Shown: in pieces, positions 26,222 to 34,540 of the stretch | Position numbering within the stretch: the stretch's first letter is position 1 | Layout of the letters: each line of letters starts with the position of its first letter | Source of the DNA: Rathayibacter agropyri | GTDB lineage: Bacteria; Actinomycetota; Actinomycetes; Actinomycetales; Microbacteriaceae | Assembly: GCF_013249015.1 (NCBI RefSeq) | Contig: NZ_JABRPL010000002.1 | Coordinates: 592,030 to 656,029, forward strand | Length of the DNA stretch: 64,000 nt | Direction of reading: 5' to 3' | Position numbers and translations under genes: made by a program | Notes under the pieces: generated by a model | The model's database searches: none | What the model saw: the letters and a program-made list of their open reading frames with translations, nothing else | What the model was told of the DNA's origin: nothing

Positions 26222-27255
26222 CTCTCCCCCTCGGTCCCGGGCGACTCACCGGCCGACCCCTCACCGGCCGACCCGTTGTCGCGCACCACCACGAGCAAAC
26301 CATCACCGGGCGACGCGCCCGACGTCTCGTCCGCCGCTCCGCTCCACCGGTGCACCCCGGTGCACTCCGCCTCCGCGGGCAACCCCACGACCAGCGTGTA
26401 CAGCACCGGCAGCGCGCAGACGAACATGAAGACGACCCACCCCCAGAACGGCAGGTGCAGGCCGGAGGAGAGGGCGTATGCGGCGGCGTCACCCCCGCCG
26501 GTCTGCACCGGGATCTGCATCCGTCCGACCTCTCCTGAGATCAGGTCGACAGGGTCGGCACCCTCGGCGCTGACCCGAATCGGGAGGACCCCCGTCGAGA
26601 CGAGCGTCGCGGTCGTCGTCATGTCGTCCACCGCCGCCTCGAGGACGACGATCCCCACCAACGGTCGCAGCACGAAGACGGTGAAGGAGACGACAAGTGA
26701 GAGTCCGAGGATCCGCATCGCGACGCGCTGGGTCGAAGGGGTGAGACCACGGGTGGGTAACCACACGACGAGCGAGCCGACGAGCAGCATCGGCAAGGCC
26801 CGCAGAAGCCAACCGACGACCGGGAGAATCCCAGTGACGACTCCGACGAGCTGATCGGGACCGGTGGCCCACGGGTCAGGCGATCGGTTCACGTCCCCCT
26901 GCGTGCTGAGCGTGCCATCGTCATGTACGGCGACGACCCGGTGCGTGTAGGTCTCATCCGGCACCGTGGCGGGGTGGAAGCTGACGATGTCGCCGACGTG
27001 GACGTCCTCGATCGCGGTCGGCTCGGTGAGGACCAGTGTCCCCACGGGGGCGGCGACTCCCATCGAGGGTGTCTCGACGACGAACCAGCGGCCGCCGGAA
27101 AGATGGAAGAGCAGCGCCGCGGTTGCCAGCCCGATCACCAAAGCAGTCGCCCCCCAGCGGAGGACCGTGCTCAGGACGACGCGGTGGCGGCTGCGCGTCT
27201 CGGCCGGCAACTCTTCCAGCCGGGGCGCAACGGTGACGAGGGTCATTCTCTCCAA
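26218..27255 (-). CDS. sipW: SipW-type signal peptidase I
   Basis: 345 aa, longer than Bacillus SipW. Membrane anchor at about residues 34-52; catalytic Ser in VETPSMGVAAPVGT (about residue 65) and the ER/SipW-type His in YTHRVVAVHDDGTLSTQGD, where bacterial SipS-type enzymes have Lys. Further membrane segments follow at about 155-180, 190-215 and near 290. It removes leaders from secreted matrix-type proteins. It lies between a TasA-like gene and a LamG gene, both plausible substrates. The extra C-terminal region of about 170 residues is unusual and unassigned. Confidence 0.85.
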   Translation of the reverse strand: MERMTLVTVAPRLEELPAETRSRHRVVLSTVLRWGATALVIGLATAALLFHLSGGRWFVVETPSMGVAAPVGTLVLTEPTAIEDVHVGDIVSFHPATVPDETYTHRVVAVHDDGTLSTQGDVNRSPDPWATGPDQLVGVVTGILPVVGWLLRALPMLLVGSLVVWLPTRGLTPSTQRVAMRILGLSLVVSFTVFVLRPLVGIVVLEAAVDDMTTTATLVSTGVLPIRVSAEGADPVDLISGEVGRMQIPVQTGGGDAAAYALSSGLHLPFWGWVVFMFVCALPVLYTLVVGLPAEAECTGVHRWSGAADETSGASPGDGLLVVVRDNGSAGEGSAGESPGTEGER

Positions 27256-27302
27256 CTCCTCTCGCGCGCTGCGAGTAGGGCCGTGACGGGCGGAGAAGAG
27301 GG

Positions 27303-27959
27303 TCAGCTCGTGAAGGTCCAGGTGAGCGGGACCGAGGCGGACAGACCCTGGTAGGCGTTGCTCGCCGACTGATCGAGGGTCACGGCGATCGTGAAGGGTG
27401 TGCTCGTGCCGGGGGTGATCGGAGCCGTATTGAGTGTCTTGACGGCCGAACCGGCGAGGTTCGCGGCGGTGCCAGTGAAGACGGTGGACGAACCAGACGA
27501 GATGACCACCTTCAGCTTGGAGCAGAAGTCGGTCGCCGTTCCCGATCCCACGGCTGCAGCGTTGGCGCTCTGCTCGCAGGTCGCGCCGGGGGCCAGAGTG
27601 AAGGTGCGGGCGGCGGCGGTGCCGACGTTGGTGAGGGTGACAGCGGTAGAGACCGTCTGCCCGGGGACCATCGTGGTCGATCCGCCGAACTCGTTAATCG
27701 TGGAGCAGGAGGCGGTGTTGCTGCTGATCGAGCCGCCGTCGGTGCTGACGCAGGTGACCGGCTTGGAGCCCGTCGTCTTCTCCTCCATCACGAGCGAACC
27801 GGACGCCGCGGCATTGCCGACATTGGAGAGACCCGCGACAAAACCGGACAGGGTGCCGGACATCGAGACGGCGAGAAGAGCGGCAGCGGAGATGCTCGTG
27901 GCAAGAGGGAGGACAGCGAAGCGAACGCGCTTGCGCTTCGGTGCGACGTGGTTCGACAT
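27303..27959 (-). CDS. TasA/camelysin-like SipW substrate
   Basis: 218 aa from ATG 27959 with AGGAG at proper distance. A basic N-terminus (PKRKRVRF) and hydrophobic segment (LPLATSISAAALLAVSMSGT) end near the GNAAASGSL region typical of SipW cleavage. The mature protein is a Ser/Thr/Gly-rich beta-sandwich with VTLTNVGTAAARTFTLAPG. Related proteins build surface filaments in Firmicutes; filament formation here is inference. First gene of the coupled cassette with the SipW and LamG genes, 48 bases upstream of SipW. Confidence 0.75.
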   Translation of the reverse strand: MSNHVAPKRKRVRFAVLPLATSISAAALLAVSMSGTLSGFVAGLSNVGNAAASGSLVMEEKTTGSKPVTCVSTDGGSISSNTASCSTINEFGGSTTMVPGQTVSTAVTLTNVGTAAARTFTLAPGATCEQSANAAAVGSGTATDFCSKLKVVISSGSSTVFTGTAANLAGSAVKTLNTAPITPGTSTPFTIAVTLDQSASNAYQGLSASVPLTWTFTS

Positions 27960-28138
27960 GATGGGGCTCCTGATGGGGATGTAAGGGTGAACTGCTGCGC
28001 ACTCCGGGTGGGCAGAAACTCGATTGATGGACAAGTTACTTGATGGCAAAGCTACATGCGAATCGCAATTCTGGCGGGCGCTCCGAGGAGACGTCGGCGG
28101 CCCGTACGATGACGGAACCGCTACTCCGAGAAGGCCCG

Positions 28139-28606
28139 ATGATCTCCGAAAACCCCACCCGGCACGACAGCGACGATGACGCGCCCGCCGTGCAGGTGCG
28201 GCACGCCCTCCGCCTGCTCGAGAACGCCCAGCGGCACCTGCGCACGAGCATGGCGGCCAGCGTCGGCGTGGGCATCTCAGAACTCACCGCGCTCGAGGTC
28301 CTCGGCGAGTCCTCCGACCTCACGCCAAAGTGGCTCGGAGTCGAGCTCTCGCTCTCCACGGGAGCCGTCACCGCCCTGCTCGATCGTCTCGCGACCGCCG
28401 GATACGTCGACCGTGTCGCCAATCCGCAGGACCGCCGCAGCGTGCTCCTGCGCCTCACCCACTCCGGCACGCTCCTGCTCGCACGGGTCGACGAGCGCTA
28501 CAACGAGGTCAGTGCCCAGGTTCTGGAGGCGTCGCCGAGCCTGGGCGTCGTCGCCGAGGATTTAGCGCGGGCGGCGGCGGTCATCGTCGCGCACACGATC
28601 CACTGA
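28139..28606 (+). CDS. MarR-family transcriptional regulator
   Basis: 155 aa from ATG 28139, preceded by GAGAAGG; an open frame extends upstream to 28040 but without a ribosome site. Winged HTH with GISELTALEVLGESSD, SLSTGAVTALLDRLATAGYV (recognition helix) and the wing DRRSVLLRLT. Divergent from the TasA-like gene with 180 bases between them, so it could control the surface cassette; the ligand is unknown. Confidence 0.85.
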   Translation: MISENPTRHDSDDDAPAVQVRHALRLLENAQRHLRTSMAASVGVGISELTALEVLGESSDLTPKWLGVELSLSTGAVTALLDRLATAGYVDRVANPQDRRSVLLRLTHSGTLLLARVDERYNEVSAQVLEASPSLGVVAEDLARAAAVIVAHTIH

Positions 28607-28643
28607 CTGCGGATCAGGTGACGACACCGCCGCCAGGGTGCGC

Positions 28644-28976
28644 TCACTCGCGGTACGCAGCCGCAGCGGAGTCGAAGCTGGCGAGCATTCGGTTGAGGTT
28701 CGAGAGCTCGAGAACCATCGCGACCTGCTCACTGGGCGACGCGAGCCGCAGGTCCCCGCCGGCCTGGCGCGCAATCTTTAGTGCACAGACCAGGGCACCG
28801 AGGCCCGACGAATCCATGACCTTCACCTTGCTGAGCTCGACGACGATGCGCAGATTACCCGCGTCGATCGCGCGGCAGACGGCGGCACGCAGCTCCGGCG
28901 CGGAGGAGGCGGTAAGACGATCCCCGCCGTTCAGAACGGCGATGCCCGGCTCGATCGTCTCGGTCGTGATCGTCAT
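28644..28976 (-). CDS. STAS-domain anti-sigma factor antagonist
   Basis: 110 aa, one STAS domain (SpoIIAA/RsbV type). The phosphorylatable Ser is in KVKVMDSSGLGALVCAL at about residue 57. Such proteins release sigma factors by binding an RsbW-like kinase and are inactivated by its phosphorylation. ATG at 28976 behind AAGG. No kinase or sigma-factor gene is adjacent, so the partner must be elsewhere. Convergent with the MarR gene. Confidence 0.88.
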   Translation of the reverse strand: MTITTETIEPGIAVLNGGDRLTASSAPELRAAVCRAIDAGNLRIVVELSKVKVMDSSGLGALVCALKIARQAGGDLRLASPSEQVAMVLELSNLNRMLASFDSAAAAYRE

Positions 28977-29217
28977 GCGGCGTCCTTCTCGGAGAGGTCG
29001 GGAGGGCGGGGCTGGCGGGCGGATTCTCCCCCCACCGCGGCGTAGCGGCAACGGCCATCCCCGCGTCTCCTTCACCCCGTCGCAACGCCCGTCCTGGCGC
29101 GTCACTGCGACGACCGTAGCGTCCGCGCCGAACGCCCGCGACGAGAAGGGCCAGGCGTCCCTCTCTCGGGGTGGGCGTCGCAGGCACGCTGCGCGGCGCC
29201 CGTCGCTGGATGACGGC

Positions 29218-29322
29218 AGTACAGATCACCGCACTTCTGGTGGCACCAGTTCTGATGCCGCCACTTCTGATGACACCAGTTCTGATGACACCAGTACAGA
29301 TCACGGCAGTACAGTGCGGGAG
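29218..29322. repeat. Seven tandem 15-base repeats upstream of a MarR gene
   Basis: Seven consecutive 15-base units from 29218, consensus AGTTCTGATGACACC, alternating between AGTACAG and A(G/C)TTCTG versions; the last unit degenerates. The array ends 26 bases before the MarR start at 29348, so it spans its promoter region. Array of operator half-sites for the MarR protein is the simplest reading. The repeats can also be read as five-residue repeats on either strand, but no supported gene covers them. Confidence 0.75.
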
Positions 29323-29347
29323 TCGGTCACTCACCCAAGGAGCCTCC

Positions 29348-29806
29348 ATGCCACCTCCCCCTCAGGCGACGAGCGCACAGTCCGTCTCCAATCGGCTCGG
29401 CTCCTCCGTCAAGGCCGCGGAACAGGTCCTCATAGCCGCGAAGAGTCGCGCCCTGCGCCCTTTCGGATTGACGGTGCCGCAGTACGCCACACTGCTCGCC
29501 GTGCATATCACGCCGGATCAGTCCGCCGCCCAGCTTGCTCGGTCGGCGATGGTCGCTCCGCAGACGATGGCGACGATCATCGGCAATCTCGAGTCGAAGC
29601 AACTCATTCGCCGCGAACCGTCACCCCTGCACCGCCGCGTGCTCGTCACTCGGATCACGGCAGCGGGAACGAGTCTCGTGACCGAGGCGGATGCGGCAGC
29701 GAAGGCCGTCGAGGAGGAACTCGCAGGCCAGTTCACGCCGTCCGAACAGGCGCAACTGCGGCAGTTACTCCAGCGCGCGATCGATCATCTGCGCACGAAA
29801 GCGTGA
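29348..29806 (+). CDS. MarR-family transcriptional regulator
   Basis: 152 aa, ATG at 29348 with AAGGAG at ideal spacing. Winged-HTH core LTVPQYATLLAVHITPDQSA, recognition helix SAMVAPQTMATIIGNLESKQ, wing PLHRRVLVTRIT. Divergent from the STAS gene across about 370 bases containing the 15-base tandem repeats, which probably act in its own regulation. No catalytic target gene lies immediately downstream. Bases 29807-30040 show no recognisable gene. Confidence 0.88.
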   Translation: MPPPPQATSAQSVSNRLGSSVKAAEQVLIAAKSRALRPFGLTVPQYATLLAVHITPDQSAAQLARSAMVAPQTMATIIGNLESKQLIRREPSPLHRRVLVTRITAAGTSLVTEADAAAKAVEEELAGQFTPSEQAQLRQLLQRAIDHLRTKA

Positions 29807-30040
29807 GGTTGCGCCACGGCGAATAACAGAGTCCTGCGCTCCACTCTGCTCCATCGAGGGCACGGCGCCCCTCGCAGAGGCGGCCGCAGTTCTCTCGCGA
29901 ATCGAGGTCGGCCAGACGACGGGCACGTGGGTGCTGCTCCACCCGGTCGGCTGACCTCCAAGATGCCGCGGAGTACCACTCGACCGCCCTCGTCGCCAGG
30001 CCTCCCGGCGGTAGCGGAGGCTCAGTAGCGTCGCCCTGGC

Positions 30041-30080
30041 CGGATCGACCACTGGACACCCGGATCGACCACTGGACACC
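30041..30080 (+). repeat. Perfect 20-base tandem duplication upstream of the Cys-rich gene
   Basis: CGGATCGACCACTGGACACC occurs twice head to tail (30041-30060 and 30061-30080), ending 19 bases before the ATG at 30100. It could be a doubled regulatory site or a recent slippage duplication. Confidence 0.7.
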
Positions 30081-30099
30081 ACGACGAGAGGAACGGGCG

Positions 30100-30504
30100 A
30101 TGACCAGCACCAGCGACATAATCAGGACACACCCCGAGGAGCGGACCGGCGTCGATCCGGACATCCTCACCGCCTGCATCGACGCGTGTTTCGAGTGCGC
30201 GCAGGTCTGCACGGCGTGCGCCGACGCCTGCCTCAGCGAAGAATCGGTGGCTCACCTGGTGGCATGCATCCGCTCCGACCTCGACTGTGCAGATGTCTGC
30301 GGAGTCACCGGGGCAGTGCTCTCGCGCCGCGGCGCCCCCGGATCGGCCGCCGTTCGCGCGCTGGTCGAGGCGTGCCTGCTCGCGTGCCGCGCCTGTGCCC
30401 GACAGTGCGAGCAGCACGCGAGCATGCACGAGCACTGCCGGATCTGCGCTGTGGCCTGCCGCCGCTGCGAGCAGGCGTGCGAAAGCCTGCTCGCGGCACT
30501 CTGA
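30100..30504 (+). CDS. Cys-rich four-helix bundle copper-storage-like protein (Csp/DUF326)
   Basis: 134 aa with 18 cysteines, mostly in CxxxC spacings along predicted helices (ACIDACFECAQVCTACADAC; ACLLACRACARQC; CRICAVACRRCEQAC), plus HASMHEHC. This matches copper storage proteins, in which Cys side chains line a four-helix bundle and bind many Cu(I) ions. No signal peptide, so the cytosolic Csp3-like form. GAGAGGAACGG precedes the ATG. The adjacent biosynthetic operon is convergent and probably unrelated. Confidence 0.88.
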   Translation: MTSTSDIIRTHPEERTGVDPDILTACIDACFECAQVCTACADACLSEESVAHLVACIRSDLDCADVCGVTGAVLSRRGAPGSAAVRALVEACLLACRACARQCEQHASMHEHCRICAVACRRCEQACESLLAAL

Positions 30505-30543
30505 CCCGCACGCCGTCGAGAAACAGCACCCGACGCTCGGCCG

Positions 30544-31206
30544 TCACCCCGTCAGGAGCGGGTCTTCTGGCTGAGGTGTTCCACGGAGCCACGTCGCCGG
30601 CCCGTGACCAGGAAGCACGACGTCCGCGTGGTCGACCAAGCGGCGCACGAGCCGGATCGACCGCGCCAGAACGCGGGAGTCTCCTGTCGGCTGAATAGCC
30701 CGCGCAGGCGCCGACCCGAGATACGCGTCGCCCGTGCACATCAGTTCGCTTCTCTCGCCGAATAAGAACACCTGCGAGCCAGCAGTGTGACCAGGCGCAG
30801 CAACGGACTCCACGCGAAGCTCGCCTGCTGTCACGCGCGAACTCATCGCGTCGCGCACAACGCTCGGCATCACCCGGGGGTATCCGCGAAGCACGCTTGG
30901 CGGGAAATCGACAGGAAGACCAGCCTCCGGCTCTACCAGCATCTGCTGGTCCTTGTCGCCGACGAACACCGGCACCTCCATCAGGTCGGCGATCGGTTGC
31001 GCATCCCACGAATGATCCATGTGACCGTGTGTCAGCACCACGGCATGCACAGTCAGCCCCAGGCCGCGGCTCATCGCCATACACCACTCTCGGCTACCTT
31101 TGCCTGGATCCACGATCACCGCGTCGCGACTCTCCGACGCGAAGAGCACGTATGCGTTCGTGTCGAACCCCGCTCCGAAACTCTGTGACAAGAATTCGGT
31201 GCTCAC
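30544..31206 (-). CDS. Metallo-beta-lactamase-fold hydrolase, last gene of the AfsA operon
   Basis: 220 aa, glyoxalase II-like subgroup. Zinc site motif THGHMDHSWD at about residues 58-67, further ligands in APGHTAGSQVFLFG and MCTGDAYLG, and PGHG near residue 200. Possible roles in this operon are thioester hydrolysis (release from the acyl carrier protein) or lactone ring opening; sequence cannot separate these. GTG at 31206 overlaps the HAD stop by 4 bases, tying it to the pathway. Confidence 0.85.
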   Translation of the reverse strand: MSTEFLSQSFGAGFDTNAYVLFASESRDAVIVDPGKGSREWCMAMSRGLGLTVHAVVLTHGHMDHSWDAQPIADLMEVPVFVGDKDQQMLVEPEAGLPVDFPPSVLRGYPRVMPSVVRDAMSSRVTAGELRVESVAAPGHTAGSQVFLFGERSELMCTGDAYLGSAPARAIQPTGDSRVLARSIRLVRRLVDHADVVLPGHGPATWLRGTPQPEDPLLTG

Positions 31207-31856
31207 ACAATCCTCGACGAACTTCGATGAAACTCTGTGCGCCCGCCTTCACGCACCCACACGCCTGTCCCCACACTCTCGAGCATCGCCAGATCGGTCG
31301 GATGATCGCCGAAGGCAATGCACTCGGCCGGATCTATTCGGCGTTCAGCACAGTACGCGAGGACGGCATCCGACTTCGCCGGACCAATCATCGTTCGCGC
31401 TACGGTACCCGAGTACGTATCACCGACGAATGTCATGACGGAACACAGAACACGGTCAGCGTGGAGTTCCTTCGCTAAGGGATCAAGCACCACATCGAAC
31501 GAACCCGAAACCAGCACGATCTCGAATCCTTTGGCACGAAGTTCGTCGATCTCCGCCACAACGGGCTCGATGTAGAATCCCTCACCCCGCGAGGCTGTCG
31601 CGAACCACTCCTGTCCCGCGACTCGCACCTCCCGACGAGACAGACCCTTCCACAGAGAGTAATACGACGCATTAACCAACTCTCTCGGCGCATTCAATGG
31701 CAAGGAACCAACGAACTCATCCCACAGAGGAACGTCGCCATGCGTGTCATGAAAGTAATTGAGAAATTCACGCATGCTTTTCACAGAAACGACTGTCTCA
31801 TCGACGTCAAAGAACGCCGCCTGACGATGCGACCAATCTGCTCGAACTGCACTCAT
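31203..31856 (-). CDS. HAD-superfamily phosphatase (subfamily IB, SerB-like)
   Basis: 217 aa. HAD motif I FFDVDETVVSVKS at about residue 15, motif II VLVSGSF, and motif III/IV PAKSDAVLAYC then CIAFGDHPTDLAML. Removes phosphate from a small molecule. AfsA-type enzymes form a phosphorylated butenolide from a beta-ketoacyl donor and dihydroxyacetone phosphate, so a dedicated phosphatase fits that pathway (inference). ATG overlaps the acyl carrier protein stop by 4 bases. Confidence 0.88.
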   Translation of the reverse strand: MSAVRADWSHRQAAFFDVDETVVSVKSMREFLNYFHDTHGDVPLWDEFVGSLPLNAPRELVNASYYSLWKGLSRREVRVAGQEWFATASRGEGFYIEPVVAEIDELRAKGFEIVLVSGSFDVVLDPLAKELHADRVLCSVMTFVGDTYSGTVARTMIGPAKSDAVLAYCAERRIDPAECIAFGDHPTDLAMLESVGTGVWVREGGRTEFHRSSSRIV

Positions 31857-32083
31857 GAGCGATTGATGATTCGATCGGCCAGCATCCCCAGCGTTTCGTC
31901 GGCGACTATCTCATCCAGCGAGAGACGCACGCCGAAGAGTTGCTCAATCTCGAGAATGAGCTCCACGGCGAAGATGGAATCCACTTCCAACTCCGCCAAT
32001 GTCGAGTCTTCGCCCACTCGTTCACTAGGCAGATCGGAATAGGTTGAAATGATTTTCTTGAGGGCGAGCAGCACATCAGTCAT
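31853..32083 (-). CDS. Acyl carrier protein
   Basis: 76 aa, acidic, four-helix ACP. The phosphopantetheine attachment Ser is in ELEVDSIFAVELILEIE at about residue 37; note DSI rather than the housekeeping DSL. Presumably activated by the Sfp-type transferase encoded upstream in the same operon. Start overlaps the FabH gene by 8 bases and stop overlaps the HAD gene by 4. A second, pathway-specific ACP in addition to the fatty-acid one is expected. Confidence 0.93.
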   Translation of the reverse strand: MTDVLLALKKIISTYSDLPSERVGEDSTLAELEVDSIFAVELILEIEQLFGVRLSLDEIVADETLGMLADRIINRS

Positions 32084-33083
32084 TATTTGTACTTTCTGGT
32101 TCTTCTGTGGACAATTGTGGCCAGGTCAGCGCGACGGCACCCCAGGTAGTTCCTCCACCGTATGCAGCGAGAACCATACGGTCCCCCGCTCGCAATCGCT
32201 CCTCGCGCTCAGCCTGCGCCAGGGCGAGAGGTATAGAGGCAGCCGACGTATTTCCGACCTCAGCAATATTCGTCACCGCAACCGCTGAGTCGAGCCCAAG
32301 TTTCTTGGCCAGCGCCGCAATAATTCGAGCATTCGCCTGGTGCGGAACGAGCGCGTCAAGATCTCCCAAAGCCCACCCTTGCGCGGACACCACGGCGCGC
32401 ACCGCCTCTTCCATCCGAGTGACGGCATCCAAGAAGACGGCCGTTCCTTGCATCTGAAAGAACGGACTCGCTGGCACGCCCGATAGTGCTGCTGCCGAAC
32501 CGCCGCCCGGAATCCGAATCAGGTCCGCCTTGCTGCCGTCGCTTCCCAGTATGCTCTTCCCGACGACCCCCGGTTGCAACTCATGAGTCCGCTCGAGGAC
32601 TACCGCCCCCGCTCCGTCTCCAAAGATTGCAGCTGTCGTGCGATCCGTGGGATCAAGAATCGTACTGAAAATTTCCGCTCCGATGACGAGAACAGACGCA
32701 AACCTCCCTGACTCGATGAGCGAGGAGCCGACGGAAAGGGCATACACAAAACCGCTACAGACCGCCGAGATGTCGAACGCGGGGACGTTCGTCATTCCTA
32801 GCCCTGTCGCTACAGCAGGAGCCGTACCTGGGCACGGATAGTCTGGAGTCGTCGTCGCGAGAATGACCACATCGACACGATCGCGATCAGCCTTGTGAAG
32901 CGCCGCCCGCCCAGCTCGCACGGCCAGGTCGCTTGTTGACTCCGACCTACTGTGGCGACGTTGAGAAATACCAGTACGCTGGACAATCCACTCATCAGAC
33001 GTATCAAACGTCCGCGCTAGATCATCGTTAGTCACAATATTCTCAGGAAGCGCTTGTCCGATTCCGGTCAGGAGTGCATACAT
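32076..33083 (-). CDS. 3-oxoacyl-ACP synthase III (FabH-like)
   Basis: 335 aa with the complete KAS III triad: Cys in FDISAVCSGFVYAL at about residue 112, His in VPHQANARII and Asn in VGNTSAASIPLAL. N-terminal LPENIVTNDDLA and SDEWIVQRTGI are typical. It condenses an acyl-CoA with malonyl-ACP to give a beta-ketoacyl-ACP, probably on the ACP encoded next. Overlaps the monooxygenase gene by 16 bases. It would supply the acyl substrate for the AfsA protein (inference). Confidence 0.93.
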   Translation of the reverse strand: MYALLTGIGQALPENIVTNDDLARTFDTSDEWIVQRTGISQRRHSRSESTSDLAVRAGRAALHKADRDRVDVVILATTTPDYPCPGTAPAVATGLGMTNVPAFDISAVCSGFVYALSVGSSLIESGRFASVLVIGAEIFSTILDPTDRTTAAIFGDGAGAVVLERTHELQPGVVGKSILGSDGSKADLIRIPGGGSAAALSGVPASPFFQMQGTAVFLDAVTRMEEAVRAVVSAQGWALGDLDALVPHQANARIIAALAKKLGLDSAVAVTNIAEVGNTSAASIPLALAQAEREERLRAGDRMVLAAYGGGTTWGAVALTWPQLSTEEPESTNND

Positions 33084-34540
33084 GAATTATTTCTCTTCCT
33101 CCGAGTGGTAATACGCTCGACGTGACCGTCGGGGCGAACCGTCAAAAATCGGGGAAGCACGCCGAGACGGCGACGAACTCCGAGTGATGCATCAGCTCCG
33201 TACAGGACACTTCCGTCCTCCTGCAGCGGGTTCACAGACCGGCTGAACCGACCTCGCCAATCAACGACCCCACCTCGTAGCGGATCCACGACGTATGTCG
33301 TCGGCGAACCGTCATCGGCCAGGGGGAACCGCGTAGGAAACCTCCGACCAGAAAGCGAGCCGCGCGCAGATGTCGGATAGGATGTATCCAGTTGCCCGAA
33401 TCCAGCGGCGATGCGGTCGGCGACGCACGGTAGTCGAGAGCCGACCGAGTATAAGACTCGGAGCGACATTCGCCGGACGCGCCGGTCGACAAGCCCGAGT
33501 TGCGTCAAGTAGGCGCTTCGCCGCGCACTTTCCCGATAATCGTGCATTCGCTCTCGTTCGTAACTGTCCAGTAAGCCGTCCGGCGCCGATCCGGAGATCA
33601 CTTCAGCGAGCTTCCAGGCGAGATTCGCGGCATCCTGCAAGCCCGTGTTCATTCCTTGTCCGCCAGCGGGACTCAGCGTGTGGGCCGCATCACCGGCGAG
33701 AAACACGCGTCGCTTCCGGAAGTGCTCGGCATGCCCAAAACGCACGTCGAATACCGAAGAGTGAGCAAAATCGCGCAGATCGGTCCGGACGCCTGCCCTC
33801 GCCCGGAGGAGACGAACGAAGTCCTCTCTTCCCGGCGCGATCCGAGTCTCGGGAGGAACGCCCACAGCAATTCTGAACCGCGAGGCGCCGAAAGGGACGA
33901 GAGCGAGGGCGCCGTCGCGCCCGTAGTAGTAGGCAACATCAGCTTCGTTCAGGCTAGCGTCTATGGGGACATCCGTGATTGCGAACCGGATCGCACCGCC
34001 GGAGTTCATCAGGCGGATGCCACTGCGATCCCGCAGATGACTATGAGCGCCATCAGCGGCCACGAGCCAGTCGGCAGTCATCTCTCTTACGACGTGACCC
34101 TTGTGAAGACATCGGAGCGAGACACCGTGTACGTCCTGACTGACATCGACGACCTCAACCTGCCTGAGAACCTGCACACCGACCTCGATGGCTCGACTCT
34201 GCAGAATCCGCTCAGTAATGGGTTGAGCAAGACCGATCCCGAAGGGATATGACGTTGTATCGATCCGACCGAAATCGAACATCGCAAAAGAGCGGCGGGA
34301 GGTGTTGAGAGTGATTCGCGACAATCGATGGCCTGCTTCCAGGATCGCGCCCGCGACGCCTAGTCGATCAAGCAATTCGAGCTGCCTCGGCCAGATCGTG
34401 GTAGCTTTGCTCTGCACACCACCGCCTTCTCGTCGGTCGAGCAACGTGACCTCCACACCGCGCAAAGCGAGATCAATCGATATCGCCAAACCCACCGGAC
34501 CAGCCCCGACGACGACCACTTGCCTTCGCGCCGCCCTCAC
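33068..34540 (-). CDS. FAD-dependent aromatic-hydroxylase-type monooxygenase
   Basis: 490 aa, p-hydroxybenzoate hydroxylase fold. FAD-binding GxGxxG in VVVVGAGPVGLAISIDLAL at residues 8-26; conserved DG in VAADGAHSHLRDRSGI; and the second FAD motif FLAGDAAHTLSPAGGQGMN. The C-terminal about 120 residues likely form the thioredoxin-like domain of polyketide oxygenases. It may hydroxylate or perform Baeyer-Villiger-like oxidation of the pathway intermediate. GTG at 34540 overlaps the KAS III-like stop (GTGA). Confidence 0.9.
   Translation of the reverse strand: MRAARRQVVVVGAGPVGLAISIDLALRGVEVTLLDRREGGGVQSKATTIWPRQLELLDRLGVAGAILEAGHRLSRITLNTSRRSFAMFDFGRIDTTSYPFGIGLAQPITERILQSRAIEVGVQVLRQVEVVDVSQDVHGVSLRCLHKGHVVREMTADWLVAADGAHSHLRDRSGIRLMNSGGAIRFAITDVPIDASLNEADVAYYYGRDGALALVPFGASRFRIAVGVPPETRIAPGREDFVRLLRARAGVRTDLRDFAHSSVFDVRFGHAEHFRKRRVFLAGDAAHTLSPAGGQGMNTGLQDAANLAWKLAEVISGSAPDGLLDSYERERMHDYRESARRSAYLTQLGLVDRRVRRMSLRVLYSVGSRLPCVADRIAAGFGQLDTSYPTSARGSLSGRRFPTRFPLADDGSPTTYVVDPLRGGVVDWRGRFSRSVNPLQEDGSVLYGADASLGVRRRLGVLPRFLTVRPDGHVERITTRRKRNNSCMHS

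Noticed and set aside
29218-29322. Possible CRISPR array
   Set aside because: Units are contiguous 15-mers without spacers; no cas genes nearby.
28855-29349. Minus-strand frame with five-residue repeats (TGVIR, SGGIR) resembling a pentapeptide-repeat protein
   Set aside because: The repeats lack the central Leu/Phe pattern, the frame overlaps the STAS gene and no ribosome site is present; it is the shadow of the 15-base DNA repeats.
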